A stretch of 64,000 bases of DNA from CAYZJV01 sp964473245 (GTDB taxonomy: Bacteria > Spirochaetota > Spirochaetia > Sphaerochaetales > Sphaerochaetaceae): the NCBI GenBank assembly GCA_964473245.1, contig CAYYOL010000007.1:1-64000 (forward strand), in the 5' to 3' direction. Below are positions 1 to 8,158 of this stretch, piece after piece. Made by a program: the position numbers and the translations under genes. The first letter of the stretch is position 1. Each line of letters starts with the position of its first letter. The notes under the pieces are model-generated. The model was not told where the DNA came from. It did not search any database and was given only the letters and a program-made list of their open reading frames with translations.

Positions 1-124
1 GATTCCGGCCCATCCATGGTTTGTTGGAGTTCAGTATCACCCAGAATTCAAGAGCAGACCTGGAAGACCACACCCACTATTCAGAGACTTCGTGAAGGCG
101 GCCATCTCGGTTACTGGAGTGTAG
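1..124 (+). CDS. pyrG: CTP synthase, C-terminal fragment
   Basis: Only the last ~40 codons are in the window (frame starts at base 2). The reading HPWFVGVQYHPEFKSRPGRP followed by HPLFRDFVKAAI is the end of the class I glutamine amidotransferase domain of CTP synthase. The HPE motif supplies the His and Glu of the Cys-His-Glu triad that releases ammonia from glutamine. The enzyme makes CTP from UTP. The stop at 122-124 is followed by ~160 bases without a gene before grpE. Identity is firm despite the short fragment, because the spacing of V-Q-x-H-P-E-F and the SRPxxPHPLF tail is typical of PyrG. Confidence 0.88.
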   Translation, partial: IPAHPWFVGVQYHPEFKSRPGRPHPLFRDFVKAAISVTGV

Positions 125-155
125 AAAAATTACCGAAGAGTTTCCGACGATTCAC

Positions 156-185
156 TTGACGCTCATGTTTCAGTGTGAGTATGTT
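156..185 (+). promoter_or_regulatory. candidate sigma-70 promoter for grpE-dnaK-dnaJ
   Basis: TTGACG (156-161), an 18-base spacer and TATGTT (180-185) lie about 100 bases upstream of grpE. No CIRCE inverted repeat (the HrcA operator) is visible here or before dnaK, so I see no HrcA-type control. The call rests on hexamer match and spacing only. Confidence 0.4.
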
Positions 186-283
186 TTGGGGGACTGTCAG
201 GGGTGGATGGCAGATCATACAGCGAAAGTGCATGACCTCAAGACGTTTGCAGAACATAACTGGTATGCACATATGGGAAAGAC

Positions 284-922
284 ATGAGCAAGAAAGAGAA
301 GAAAGTAACTGACAAACAGGAAACAGAGAAGAGGGCGGAATCGGGACAGGATGCACAGGAGCAGTTGCATGACCTGGCACCAGAAGAGACCGTAGTCTCG
401 GAAAAGCGTGCTGAGACGGAAGAATCCGTATCCCCTCAGGAGGCCAGAATCTTGGAATTGGAAGCAGAAGTGGATCGACTCAGTAAGGCACTGTCGTCCG
501 AGAAAGAGACGTTCATGAGGAAAGCCGCCGACATGGACAACTATAGAAAGCGGCTTATCAGGGAGAAAGAGTCGGCTGTCCAGTTTGCTAACGAGAGACT
601 GCTGAATGACCTGATTCCGATTCTTGACGATTTCGATCGTGCTGTGGATGCTGTTTCGCAGGCTTCAGATGTAGAATCGTATGCAGAGGGTGTGAAGCTC
701 ATCAGGAAACAGCTACTCGATATGCTGGACCGAAATTGGGGGCTAAGACGGATGGATGATATTGTCGGCAAAGAGTTCTCTCCCCATGAACATGAGGCGA
801 TGATGATGGAGGAAGATGACACCATCGACACCGAAACCGTCCTTGCCGAATTGCAAAAGGGTTATTATCTTCATGATAGAGTTTTGAGAACAGCTAAAGT
901 TAAAGTTGGGAAGCCACAGTAA
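284..922 (+). CDS. grpE: GrpE nucleotide-exchange factor
   Basis: A 212-residue protein of normal GrpE length. The acidic, Lys/Glu-rich N-terminus (residues 1-55) leads into a long coiled coil (~50-115) containing the DMDNYRKRLIREKE stretch that marks the GrpE dimer helix. A C-terminal beta domain follows, ending YYLHDRVLRTAKVKVGK, which matches the family's G-Y-x-L-x-D-R-V-L-R-x-A-x-V-x-V signature. GrpE releases ADP from DnaK in the cytoplasm. It is followed by dnaK (93-base gap) and dnaJ, a complete chaperone operon. The start ATG at 284 is preceded by GGGAAAG. Confidence 0.95.
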   Translation: MSKKEKKVTDKQETEKRAESGQDAQEQLHDLAPEETVVSEKRAETEESVSPQEARILELEAEVDRLSKALSSEKETFMRKAADMDNYRKRLIREKESAVQFANERLLNDLIPILDDFDRAVDAVSQASDVESYAEGVKLIRKQLLDMLDRNWGLRRMDDIVGKEFSPHEHEAMMMEEDDTIDTETVLAELQKGYYLHDRVLRTAKVKVGKPQ

Positions 923-1015
923 ATAGATTGCTGAAATAATGATTGAAGGCTTGGGACGGCTAGCTGTTCCTGCCTCGTGTACAAATGTTGATGGTGAATT
1001 TCAAGGAGAAGAACC

Positions 1016-2932
1016 ATGGGTAGAATAATCGGAATTGACTTAGGAACGACCAATTCATGTGTTGCGGTCATGGAAAATGGGGATGCAACCGTCATCCAGA
1101 ATTCAGAAGGACAGAGAACAACTCCTTCGATTGTCGGGTATACCGCAAAAGGTGAGAGACTTGTCGGGCAGCCTGCCAAGAACCAGATTGTAACCAATGC
1201 GGAGAATACTGTCTCCTCAATCAAGAGGTTCATGGGGCGCCGGTTTGCTGAAGTCCCTTCAGAGATCACAAAAGTCTCTTACAAGGTAAAAGCTGGACCC
1301 TCGGACGAAATCCGTGTGGTCATTCGAGATAAAGAATTCACTCCTCAGGAGATCTCTGCAGCAACTCTGCAGAAGATGAAGAAGACTGCGGAAGACTATC
1401 TCGGTGAGACAGTCACCGAGGCGGTTATTACTGTTCCTGCATATTTTAACGATGCTCAGAGACAGGCGACCAAAGACGCAGGGAAAATAGCAGGGCTCGA
1501 TGTTAAGAGAATTGTCAACGAGCCTACCGCTGCTGCACTCGCCTATGGTCTCGGCAAGGATTCGAGCAAGGAAGAGAAGATTGCAGTGTACGACCTCGGT
1601 GGTGGTACATTCGATATCTCGATTCTTGAACTTGGCGATGGCGTGTTTGAAGTTAAGTCGACGAATGGAGACACACACCTCGGTGGCGACGACTTCGACC
1701 AGGTGGTCATTGATTGGATGGTGGACAACTTCAAGAAGGAGAACGGTATCGATCTGTCGAAGGACAAGATGGCTCTCCAGAGACTGAGAGAGGCTGCAGA
1801 GAAGGCAAAGATCGAACTCTCCAGTACCAAGGATACTACTATCAATCTTCCCTATATCACCGCCGACGCTTCCGGTCCGAAACACCTTCAGATGAGTCTG
1901 ACCAGAGCACGATTCGAACAGATGGTTTCAAGCTTGGTTGAGAGGAGCCGAAAGCCGTGTCTGAATGCACTGAAGGATGCTGGGCTTTCTCCAGCCGATA
2001 TCGATGAGGTTATCTTGGTTGGAGGATCGACTCGTATCCCAGCGGTACAGGCAATTGTGAAGGAGATCTTCCAGAAGGAGCCACACAAGGGCGTCAACCC
2101 AGATGAGGTCGTTGCCATGGGTGCTGCTATCCAGGGTGGAATTCTCGGTGGAGATGTCAAGGACGTCCTGCTTCTCGATGTCACACCGCTCTCACTTGGA
2201 ATCGAGACCTTGGGTGGTATCGCAACGAAGCTTATTGAACGTAATACTACCATTCCTACACGGAAGAGCCAGATCTTCTCGACCGCGGCAGATGGTCAGA
2301 CAGCTGTTTCGATTCACGTGCTCCAGGGTGAGCGTGAAATGGCCAGTCAGAACCGGACGCTCGGGAAATTCGATCTCATCGGAATTCCTGCAGCTCCTCG
2401 TGGTGTTCCTCAGATCGAGGTTACCTTCGATATCGATGCGAACGGCATCGTGCATGTAAGTGCGAAGGATCTCGGTACCGGCAAGGAGCAGAAGATCAGA
2501 ATCGAGTCCTCTTCGGGCCTCTCCGAGAGTGATATCGACCAGATGGTCAAGGACGCAGAGCTCCATGCAGAAGAGGATAAGAAGGAGCGAGAGAGGATCG
2601 AGGTTCGCAATGAAGCTGACAGTCTCCTCTATTCGACCGAAAAATCGCTCAAGGATTACGGAGACAAGATCTCCGATGATGAGAAGGCGAAGATTGAGAG
2701 TGCGATGGAAGATTTGAAGAGTGCCATGGCATCGGATACCGTAGAGGAGATCAAGGCGAAGACTGAGGCACTCCAGCAGGCAGCTTATAAGCTGGCTGAG
2801 GAGATGTATAAAGCCACTGCCGCTCAGCAGGGAGCTGCTGATGATGCAGGTGCTGGCACTGCAGATACCGGAGAATCGGGACCCAAGTCCGATGACGGTG
2901 TTGAAGATGCCGACTATGAAGTTGTAGACTGA
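1016..2932 (+). CDS. dnaK: Hsp70 chaperone DnaK
   Basis: This 638-residue protein has all the Hsp70 landmarks: the phosphate-1 loop IGIDLGTTNSCVAV at the N-terminus, VPAYFNDAQRQATKDAG near residue 145, DLGGGTFDISILE near 195 and LVGGSTRIPAVQ near 340. The substrate-binding beta domain and a helical lid follow. The tail is Ala/Gly/Asp-rich and ends EDADYEVVD, a bacterial EEVD-like end. It is an ATP-dependent folding chaperone working with DnaJ and GrpE encoded on either side. A strong AAGGAG lies just upstream of the ATG. Confidence 0.98.
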   Translation: MGRIIGIDLGTTNSCVAVMENGDATVIQNSEGQRTTPSIVGYTAKGERLVGQPAKNQIVTNAENTVSSIKRFMGRRFAEVPSEITKVSYKVKAGPSDEIRVVIRDKEFTPQEISAATLQKMKKTAEDYLGETVTEAVITVPAYFNDAQRQATKDAGKIAGLDVKRIVNEPTAAALAYGLGKDSSKEEKIAVYDLGGGTFDISILELGDGVFEVKSTNGDTHLGGDDFDQVVIDWMVDNFKKENGIDLSKDKMALQRLREAAEKAKIELSSTKDTTINLPYITADASGPKHLQMSLTRARFEQMVSSLVERSRKPCLNALKDAGLSPADIDEVILVGGSTRIPAVQAIVKEIFQKEPHKGVNPDEVVAMGAAIQGGILGGDVKDVLLLDVTPLSLGIETLGGIATKLIERNTTIPTRKSQIFSTAADGQTAVSIHVLQGEREMASQNRTLGKFDLIGIPAAPRGVPQIEVTFDIDANGIVHVSAKDLGTGKEQKIRIESSSGLSESDIDQMVKDAELHAEEDKKERERIEVRNEADSLLYSTEKSLKDYGDKISDDEKAKIESAMEDLKSAMASDTVEEIKAKTEALQQAAYKLAEEMYKATAAQQGAADDAGAGTADTGESGPKSDDGVEDADYEVVD

Positions 2933-2962
2933 TCGAATTTTTACTGAAGGAAGTGTTACACC

Positions 2963-4084
2963 GTGGCAAAACGGGATTATTACGAAGTCCTGGGAGTTCC
3001 TAAAGGAGCCTCCCAGGAGGAAATCAAAAAAGCCTATCGTAAACTTGCTGTCGCAAATCACCCAGACAAGAATCCGGGTGATACTGCGGCAGAGGAGCGA
3101 TTCAAGGAAGCCAGTGAAGCCTACGAGGTGTTGAGCAACGATCAGAAGCGACAAGCGTACGATCAGTATGGATTCGCAGGTGTCGACGCCGGTGGTGCAC
3201 AAGATTATTCTAATGTGTACCGCGACTTCAGCGATCTGTTCGGTGGGGGTTTTGGCGACATCTTTGGTTCATTTTTCGGCGGTGGCGGCGGAGGTCGACC
3301 AGGCCAGGGATCTCGAGGTCCTGCCGTTGGTTCAAGTCTGCGGTACGATGTCGATATAGATTTCAAAGATGCCGTATTCGGAACCAAAGTGGAAATTTCC
3401 TATACGCATCAGGTGCATTGCACCACGTGTCATGGAACTGGTGAAAAGAGCGGATCCGGGAAGAAGATCTGTCCCACTTGTAATGGTGTGGGGCAGGTGA
3501 GAAGGAATTCTGGCTTCTTCTCGATTGCTTCTACCTGTCCAACCTGTGGCGGTGAGGGGCGAATAGTCGAGAACCCCTGTTCCGACTGCCATGGTTCGGG
3601 TCTCATGAGGAAGAAACAGAAACTCAAGGTCACCATACCAGCAGGAGTTGATACCGGAAACAGGATCTCCATTCATGGAATGGGAGATGCTGGGCCCAAT
3701 GGAGGCCCTGCAGGAGATTTGTATGTGTATGTGAACGTACGGCCTCACCCCTACTTTGAGCGCTCCGGGAACGATCTCTACTGTCAGATTCCGATCTCGT
3801 TCACGCAGGCTGCACTTGGTGGAGATATCGAGGTGATGACCATCGATGATGTACGCGTGAAAGTTGCCATTCCTGCAGGTACCCAGAACGGGAAGGTCCT
3901 CCGTCTCAGAAACCGGGGGGTTCCGAAACTTCGGTCTTCTCTTGACCAGAGAGGCGATCAGTATATCAAGCTGGTTGTGGAGACTCCGAAGAAACTCAAT
4001 CGTGAAGCGAAAAAGCTCATGAATCAACTCTCTGAGGTGATGGGAGAAAATCCACGCCCGGAGCCGATACCGTTCAATGACTAG
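2963..4084 (+). CDS. dnaJ: DnaJ (Hsp40) co-chaperone
   Basis: A 373-residue class A J-protein with a GTG start at 2963 (GAAGGAAG upstream). The J domain carries HPD at residues 33-35, followed by a Gly/Phe-rich linker (~70-115). Four CxxCxGxG-type zinc motifs lie between about residues 150 and 215 (CTTCHGTG, CPTCNGVG, CPTCGGEG, CSDCHGSG), and the C-terminal substrate domains are complete. It stimulates DnaK ATPase activity and delivers unfolded clients. It is the third gene of the grpE-dnaK-dnaJ operon, 30 bases after dnaK, and rlmB starts 8 bases after its stop. Confidence 0.97.
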   Translation: MAKRDYYEVLGVPKGASQEEIKKAYRKLAVANHPDKNPGDTAAEERFKEASEAYEVLSNDQKRQAYDQYGFAGVDAGGAQDYSNVYRDFSDLFGGGFGDIFGSFFGGGGGGRPGQGSRGPAVGSSLRYDVDIDFKDAVFGTKVEISYTHQVHCTTCHGTGEKSGSGKKICPTCNGVGQVRRNSGFFSIASTCPTCGGEGRIVENPCSDCHGSGLMRKKQKLKVTIPAGVDTGNRISIHGMGDAGPNGGPAGDLYVYVNVRPHPYFERSGNDLYCQIPISFTQAALGGDIEVMTIDDVRVKVAIPAGTQNGKVLRLRNRGVPKLRSSLDQRGDQYIKLVVETPKKLNREAKKLMNQLSEVMGENPRPEPIPFND

Positions 4085-4092
4085 GAGTCAGC

Positions 4093-4851
4093 ATGGGTGA
4101 TAGAGTACTGGGCTTTCATGCAATCGAAGAGGCGTTGAAGGATGCTCCCGCAGGGAGTACCCTCTATATCTGCAGAAATATGGAGAAGCGAAACAGTCGT
4201 CTTGAATCTCTCGCTCGAAAGGGGAACTCGATTTCGATCAGAAAGATCGCAAAAGTTGAGTTGGATCGGATGACACAGAACGCTGATCATCGCGGTGCTA
4301 TGCTTGAGCTCGGTGTTGAACGGGGTAAGCGAGACACGCAAAGCAATGTGCTTTCGGTCAAAGAGTTTCTCTCGCGACTTTCAGATGATGAACCGGCTTT
4401 GGTGTTGGCTCTGGATGGAATAACCGATGTGCACAATCTCGGTGCGATCATGCGGAGTGCAGATCAGTTCTCAGTCGATCTAGTCATCGTTCCTGAGCGG
4501 AGAAGTGCTCAGTCTAATGAGACAGTTCAACGAATCTCCAGTGGCGCGTCACGTTATGTAGCCACTGCTTCGGTGACGAACCTAGTCCGGGAAATCGAGT
4601 TGCTGCAAAAGCATAATTTCTGGGTATACGGGGCAGATATGGGGGGTGACGAGTGTCAGAGAACACAGTTTCCACCAAGGACGGTCCTCGTTATGGGTTC
4701 GGAAGGTTTTGGATTGAGTCAACTCGTACAGAAACGGTGTGACCACATGGTACGAATTCCCACGACAGGGCACATTGACAGTCTCAACGTTTCAGTTGCG
4801 ACTGGAGTGCTCCTTTACGAAATACGCAGACAACACTCTTCGAGCTCCTAA
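4093..4851 (+). CDS. rlmB: SpoU-family 23S rRNA 2'-O-methyltransferase (RlmB type)
   Basis: A 252-residue TrmH/SpoU-family enzyme. The N-terminal substrate-binding domain begins with GFHAIEEAL. The trefoil-knot SAM domain shows its three motifs: NLGAIMRSADQFSVDLVIVP, VMGSEGFGLS and IPTTGHIDSLNVSVATGVLLYE. RlmB methylates G2251 of 23S rRNA, and the related TrmH acts on tRNA. The N-terminal extension favours RlmB, but the substrate cannot be settled from sequence. The stop at 4849-4851 directly abuts the stop of the convergent purD-like gene, so no terminator fits between them. Confidence 0.88.
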   Translation: MGDRVLGFHAIEEALKDAPAGSTLYICRNMEKRNSRLESLARKGNSISIRKIAKVELDRMTQNADHRGAMLELGVERGKRDTQSNVLSVKEFLSRLSDDEPALVLALDGITDVHNLGAIMRSADQFSVDLVIVPERRSAQSNETVQRISSGASRYVATASVTNLVREIELLQKHNFWVYGADMGGDECQRTQFPPRTVLVMGSEGFGLSQLVQKRCDHMVRIPTTGHIDSLNVSVATGVLLYEIRRQHSSSS

Positions 4852-6117
4852 TCAATCTTCGAAAAACTTGTTCCCAATATCCTTTCGATACCAGGCTCCG
4901 TTGAATTCAACGGAGTCGATATACTGGTATGCCTGTTTGTTTGCCTGAATGATGTTCTGCCCAATTCCGACCACAGTCACATTTCGCCCACCAGTAGTGA
5001 CCGCTTTTCCCCCCTTCTCCATAACTGCACCATAGAATACCATGGGCATGGATTTTAAGAGATTGTGACGAATGAGATTCGGTAGAGGCTTCACCTCTTC
5101 TCCAAGCTTCGGATTATCGGGATAGCCCTGGCTTGCCACGACAACGGATACAGCACTCTTTGTGGAGAGGCAGAGCTCGAACTCGTTAAGGCGGTTCTCC
5201 CTCATAGCATTGAGGATCTCAATGATATCGCTCTTTATCAACGGTACGATCGCTTGTGTTGCCGGGTCGTTGAATCGAACGTGATAATCGACCAGCACTG
5301 GACCGCTTGCGGTCAAAATGACACTGAATGTGAGCACTCCCCTGTAGGCGAACTGTTCGACCTGCATGCCATAGAGTGTCGGTTCAATGATAAGATCGAT
5401 GATCTGCTGTCTAACATCCTTCGGCAAGGGAACTGGGCAAATTGAGCCCATGCCTCCGGTAGCAGCCCCAGATCCACCCTCTTCGCTCCTTGTGTAGTCG
5501 GAACAGAGTGGAAGCATGAGATACCCGTTGTTGTCCGTGAATACCGTAATAGTGACGGCAAGTCCATCAAGATGGTTTTCTACAAGAAGATTGTCAGTTT
5601 TCAGAATACCTCTGCCGAACTCCATGAGTGTCTCGTAATCATTCGAATCCACCATGATTCTGCTAGGAGCCATGGCGTTCCGCTTCAGAACGAAAGACTC
5701 TCCTGCGTGGCGATACAGAAAACTCGAAAGGGATTCTTCATCTGAAAACAGTTTGTATGGAGGAGTGGGGATATTGTGTCGTGCGGTGAAGGTTCGTGCG
5801 AAGTAGCGGTCACCTTCAAGTTTCAATGCATTTCCGGGAGCTCCGAACGTGTCAATTCCTCTGTTGTTGAGATAATCGATGACGCCGGTAAACAGCGGAG
5901 CCTCGGTGCCGACAAAAACAAATTGTATGCTGTGTTCTCTACAGGCTGCATATACAGATTCCGGGGACGATGGATCAACTGTCGGCAAGTTTTCCGCAAT
6001 GGCTGCGGTACCGATATTACCCTGTGCTACATAGAGCCCATCGACCAACTTACTCTGGGAAAACAGCCAAGTCATCGCATGGTCTTTAGCTCCAGAGCCC
6101 AATACAAGAACTCTCAT
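4852..6117 (-). CDS. Divergent phosphoribosylamine-glycine ligase (PurD) homologue
   Basis: This 421-residue ATP-grasp protein aligns with PurD along its length, including TEAPLFTGVIDYL, TGGMGSICPVPL, YRGVL and VRFNDPATQAIVPLI. Several usually invariant segments are altered. The N-terminal glycine loop is GSGAKDHA (residues 7-14) instead of GxGGREHA. The lysine-rich ATP-grasp loop that normally reads K-A-D-G-L-A-x-G-K-G-V is KRNAMAPSRIMV (about 145-156). The expected E-x-N-V-R-F is YHVRFNDP. It may be a slow PurD, a related ligase with another substrate, or inactive. It is the third gene of a minus-strand group tatD-dus-purD, 62 bases after dus. Confidence 0.75.
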   Translation of the reverse strand: MRVLVLGSGAKDHAMTWLFSQSKLVDGLYVAQGNIGTAAIAENLPTVDPSSPESVYAACREHSIQFVFVGTEAPLFTGVIDYLNNRGIDTFGAPGNALKLEGDRYFARTFTARHNIPTPPYKLFSDEESLSSFLYRHAGESFVLKRNAMAPSRIMVDSNDYETLMEFGRGILKTDNLLVENHLDGLAVTITVFTDNNGYLMLPLCSDYTRSEEGGSGAATGGMGSICPVPLPKDVRQQIIDLIIEPTLYGMQVEQFAYRGVLTFSVILTASGPVLVDYHVRFNDPATQAIVPLIKSDIIEILNAMRENRLNEFELCLSTKSAVSVVVASQGYPDNPKLGEEVKPLPNLIRHNLLKSMPMVFYGAVMEKGGKAVTTGGRNVTVVGIGQNIIQANKQAYQYIDSVEFNGAWYRKDIGNKFFED

Positions 6118-6179
6118 GTCTTCTCCTTCCCCTTGCTGTCCGGGACACTGTGAAAGCTATCATGTAACGATTGGCAACG

Positions 6180-7199
6180 TCAACTCTCGGCAGATAATAG
6201 CTGTCTGCAGACAATTTCGTACTCAGCGAAAGTCTCGGCCTTCACCAATGCTTGTTTTGCTTTTGCCGCATGGGGCAACCCTTTTAGATATGAGGTGGCA
6301 TGCTTGCGCATCTCTCTGCATGCGACTCTCTCTCCAACTGTACCAATCGCCCGAGAGAGGTGTTCCAGCATGACCGCGACTCGCTCTTCGACACTGTGCT
6401 GCAGAGGAGCCTCTCCTGTAAGCAGAAGTGTGCGCGTATCCGAGAAGATGAATGGATTTCCCAGTGCACCTCTGGCGAACATGACTCCATCGATACCAGT
6501 CTCTTCAAGCATGCGCTTTGCAGCTTCTGGAGAGAACAGGTCTCCCGAACCGAATACAACCACGGAGGGAGATGTTGCTACGATGAACTGCTTCAGATCA
6601 CGCAAAGCCTCCCAGTCGGCTGATCCAGAATATCCCATGGCACGAGTACGTGCATGCATGGTGATCATGTCTGCACCCCCGGCAAGCGCTGCATCTGCAG
6701 TCTCTCGATAGTTGATGGAATGGGAATCCCATCCCAGCCGTATCTTGATGGAGACCGGAACATCGATTCCATTCTTCACTGTTCGGACAATCTCTTCGAT
6801 CTTTCCTGGATCCCGGAGCAAAGCAGAACCTGCGCCAGTTTTCACGACCTTCGGTACAGGGCAGCCGCAATTGATGTCAACTATGGTGGGATTGGTAGTC
6901 TTGAGCCGATTGAGACTTCTTTCTGCCACCGAGGCCTCTCCCATGAACAGCTGAATGGCGAGCAGAGTTTCATTCGAAGCTCGGCTGGTAAGGTGAACCG
7001 TCTGCTCGCTCTCACGCGCAAGGCCCTCGGCGCTCACCATCTCACTGAAGGTGAACGATGCTCCATGGTCTATGCAAATCGAGCGGTAGGCTCTATCTGT
7101 ATATCCTGCTAGAGGTGCCAGAAACAGATTCCCGTCGATGTGGACACTACCGATATCGACGGGATGAAAAAGAGCATTGGAGGATGTTGTCATTTCCAT
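6180..7199 (-). CDS. dus: tRNA-dihydrouridine synthase
   Basis: A 339-residue FMN-dependent Dus enzyme. The TIM-barrel start reads LFLAPLAGYTDRAYR and the active-site loop INCGCPVPKVVKTGAGSALL (catalytic Cys near residue 113). VSIKIRLGWD and MHARTRAMGYSGSADW contribute FMN and substrate contacts, and GVMFARGALGNPFIF closes the barrel. It reduces specific uridines in tRNA using NADPH. DusA, B and C cannot be separated by eye; the layout is DusB-like. It starts 6 bases after tatD and is probably translated from the same message. Confidence 0.93.
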   Translation of the reverse strand: MEMTTSSNALFHPVDIGSVHIDGNLFLAPLAGYTDRAYRSICIDHGASFTFSEMVSAEGLARESEQTVHLTSRASNETLLAIQLFMGEASVAERSLNRLKTTNPTIVDINCGCPVPKVVKTGAGSALLRDPGKIEEIVRTVKNGIDVPVSIKIRLGWDSHSINYRETADAALAGGADMITMHARTRAMGYSGSADWEALRDLKQFIVATSPSVVVFGSGDLFSPEAAKRMLEETGIDGVMFARGALGNPFIFSDTRTLLLTGEAPLQHSVEERVAVMLEHLSRAIGTVGERVACREMRKHATSYLKGLPHAAKAKQALVKAETFAEYEIVCRQLLSAES

Positions 7200-7205
7200 G
7201 GTTTT

Positions 7206-7985
7206 CTATGCAGGCTCCGTGAGGTGGAAAGCACGAAGACTGTTCTCGTAGAGAGCCTGTGCCACCTCTTCAAGTGGAATTTGTTTGATGTCTGCGACTG
7301 CCTTTGCTGTCTCAATAAGATATGCAGGCTTGTTTCTCTTTCCCTTGTATGCCGAGGGAACCATAAACGGACTCTCCGACTCTATGAGAATACGGTCTAG
7401 AGGAAGATTCGCAATCGTCTCATGAAGATGACGTACATTCTTGTATGTTATGTTTCCAGCAAAAGAGAAGTACATTGGCAGGTCTAATGCTTCCATGGCA
7501 TAGAACCAGTCTTCACTGTAACAGTGGAAGATTCCCCCCTTCTCACCGATACGGGTCTTGAGAATATCGAGGATGTCCCGACCAGCCTCTCTGTTGTGGA
7601 TGATGACAGGCATGTTCAGGCTTCTGGCAATATCGAGCTGTCTTATGAATAGTTCAACCTGAGAGTTCTTGTCTCCAAAATTTCTATAGTAATCCAGTCC
7701 AATCTCACCAATGGCGACCACGCGCTCGAGTTTAGCGAATGATTGAATCTTCTGCTCCCAATGCATGCCCGGGTTGGTTACCTCAGATGGAGAGACCCCC
7801 ACAGCATGATATACTCCGGTTGCAGTCCGAAGATTTTCGTATACCTGTTCGAAGTCGTGCAGGCTATTACATATGCTGACGATATGAGAAACGGATTTTC
7901 GTTTCGCGAGTTGTATGATGAGCAACTGCTCCATCTGGTCTTCATGTATCAGGCCGATATGGGCGTGAGTATCAAATAATTTCAT
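7206..7985 (-). CDS. tatD: TatD-family metal-dependent hydrolase
   Basis: The ATG at 7985 begins MKLFDTHAHIGL, placing the family's D-x-H-x-H metal motif at residues 5-9 as usual, and AGGAAAA lies before it. An upstream in-frame ATG (8063) would add 26 non-conserved residues and run through the promoter, so I reject it. AIGEIGLDYYR, MPVIIHNREAGRDILDIL, IFHCYSED and LIESESPFM follow the TatD order (metal-binding Glu, His, His, Asp-type positions). TatD enzymes are amidohydrolase-fold phosphodiesterases or 3'-5' DNases. Protein length is 259 residues. First gene of the tatD-dus-purD group. Confidence 0.9.
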   Translation of the reverse strand: MKLFDTHAHIGLIHEDQMEQLLIIQLAKRKSVSHIVSICNSLHDFEQVYENLRTATGVYHAVGVSPSEVTNPGMHWEQKIQSFAKLERVVAIGEIGLDYYRNFGDKNSQVELFIRQLDIARSLNMPVIIHNREAGRDILDILKTRIGEKGGIFHCYSEDWFYAMEALDLPMYFSFAGNITYKNVRHLHETIANLPLDRILIESESPFMVPSAYKGKRNKPAYLIETAKAVADIKQIPLEEVAQALYENSLRAFHLTEPA

Positions 7986-8034
7986 GGTTTTTCCTGACGT
8001 TGATAAGAAATATGTCTCTTGGAGACTATACAAG

Positions 8035-8063
8035 AAGATAGCACGAAGATATGTACCCGTCAA
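8035..8063 (-). promoter_or_regulatory. candidate promoter for tatD-dus-purD
   Basis: Read on the minus strand: TTGACG (8063-8058), a 17-base spacer and TATCTT (8040-8035), about 50 bases before the tatD ATG. On the plus strand of the same 173-base divergent spacer, TATAAT at 8123-8128 is a likely -10 for ricT, but it lacks a good -35. TTGACA at 8077-8082 is too far upstream of it. Confidence 0.5.
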
Positions 8064-8158
8064 GGTGGATTTATATTTGACAATTTTGCCCTCACATGGT
8101 AGCTTAGGATAGGCTTTCTGGGTATAATGTTTTCCAGTAAAAGCAAATAAGGAAATTC

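Noticed and set aside
1..1015. CIRCE/HrcA operator before grpE or dnaK
   Set aside because: No TTAGCACTC-N9-GAGTGCTAA-like inverted repeat is present in either upstream region.
2192..3202. 336-codon minus-strand open frame across dnaK-dnaJ
   Set aside because: It lies fully within well-conserved chaperone genes on the other strand.
7986..8063. Upstream ATG start for TatD at 8063
   Set aside because: It would add 26 unconserved residues and overlap the predicted promoter; ATG 7985 has a good ribosome site and a canonical N-terminus.
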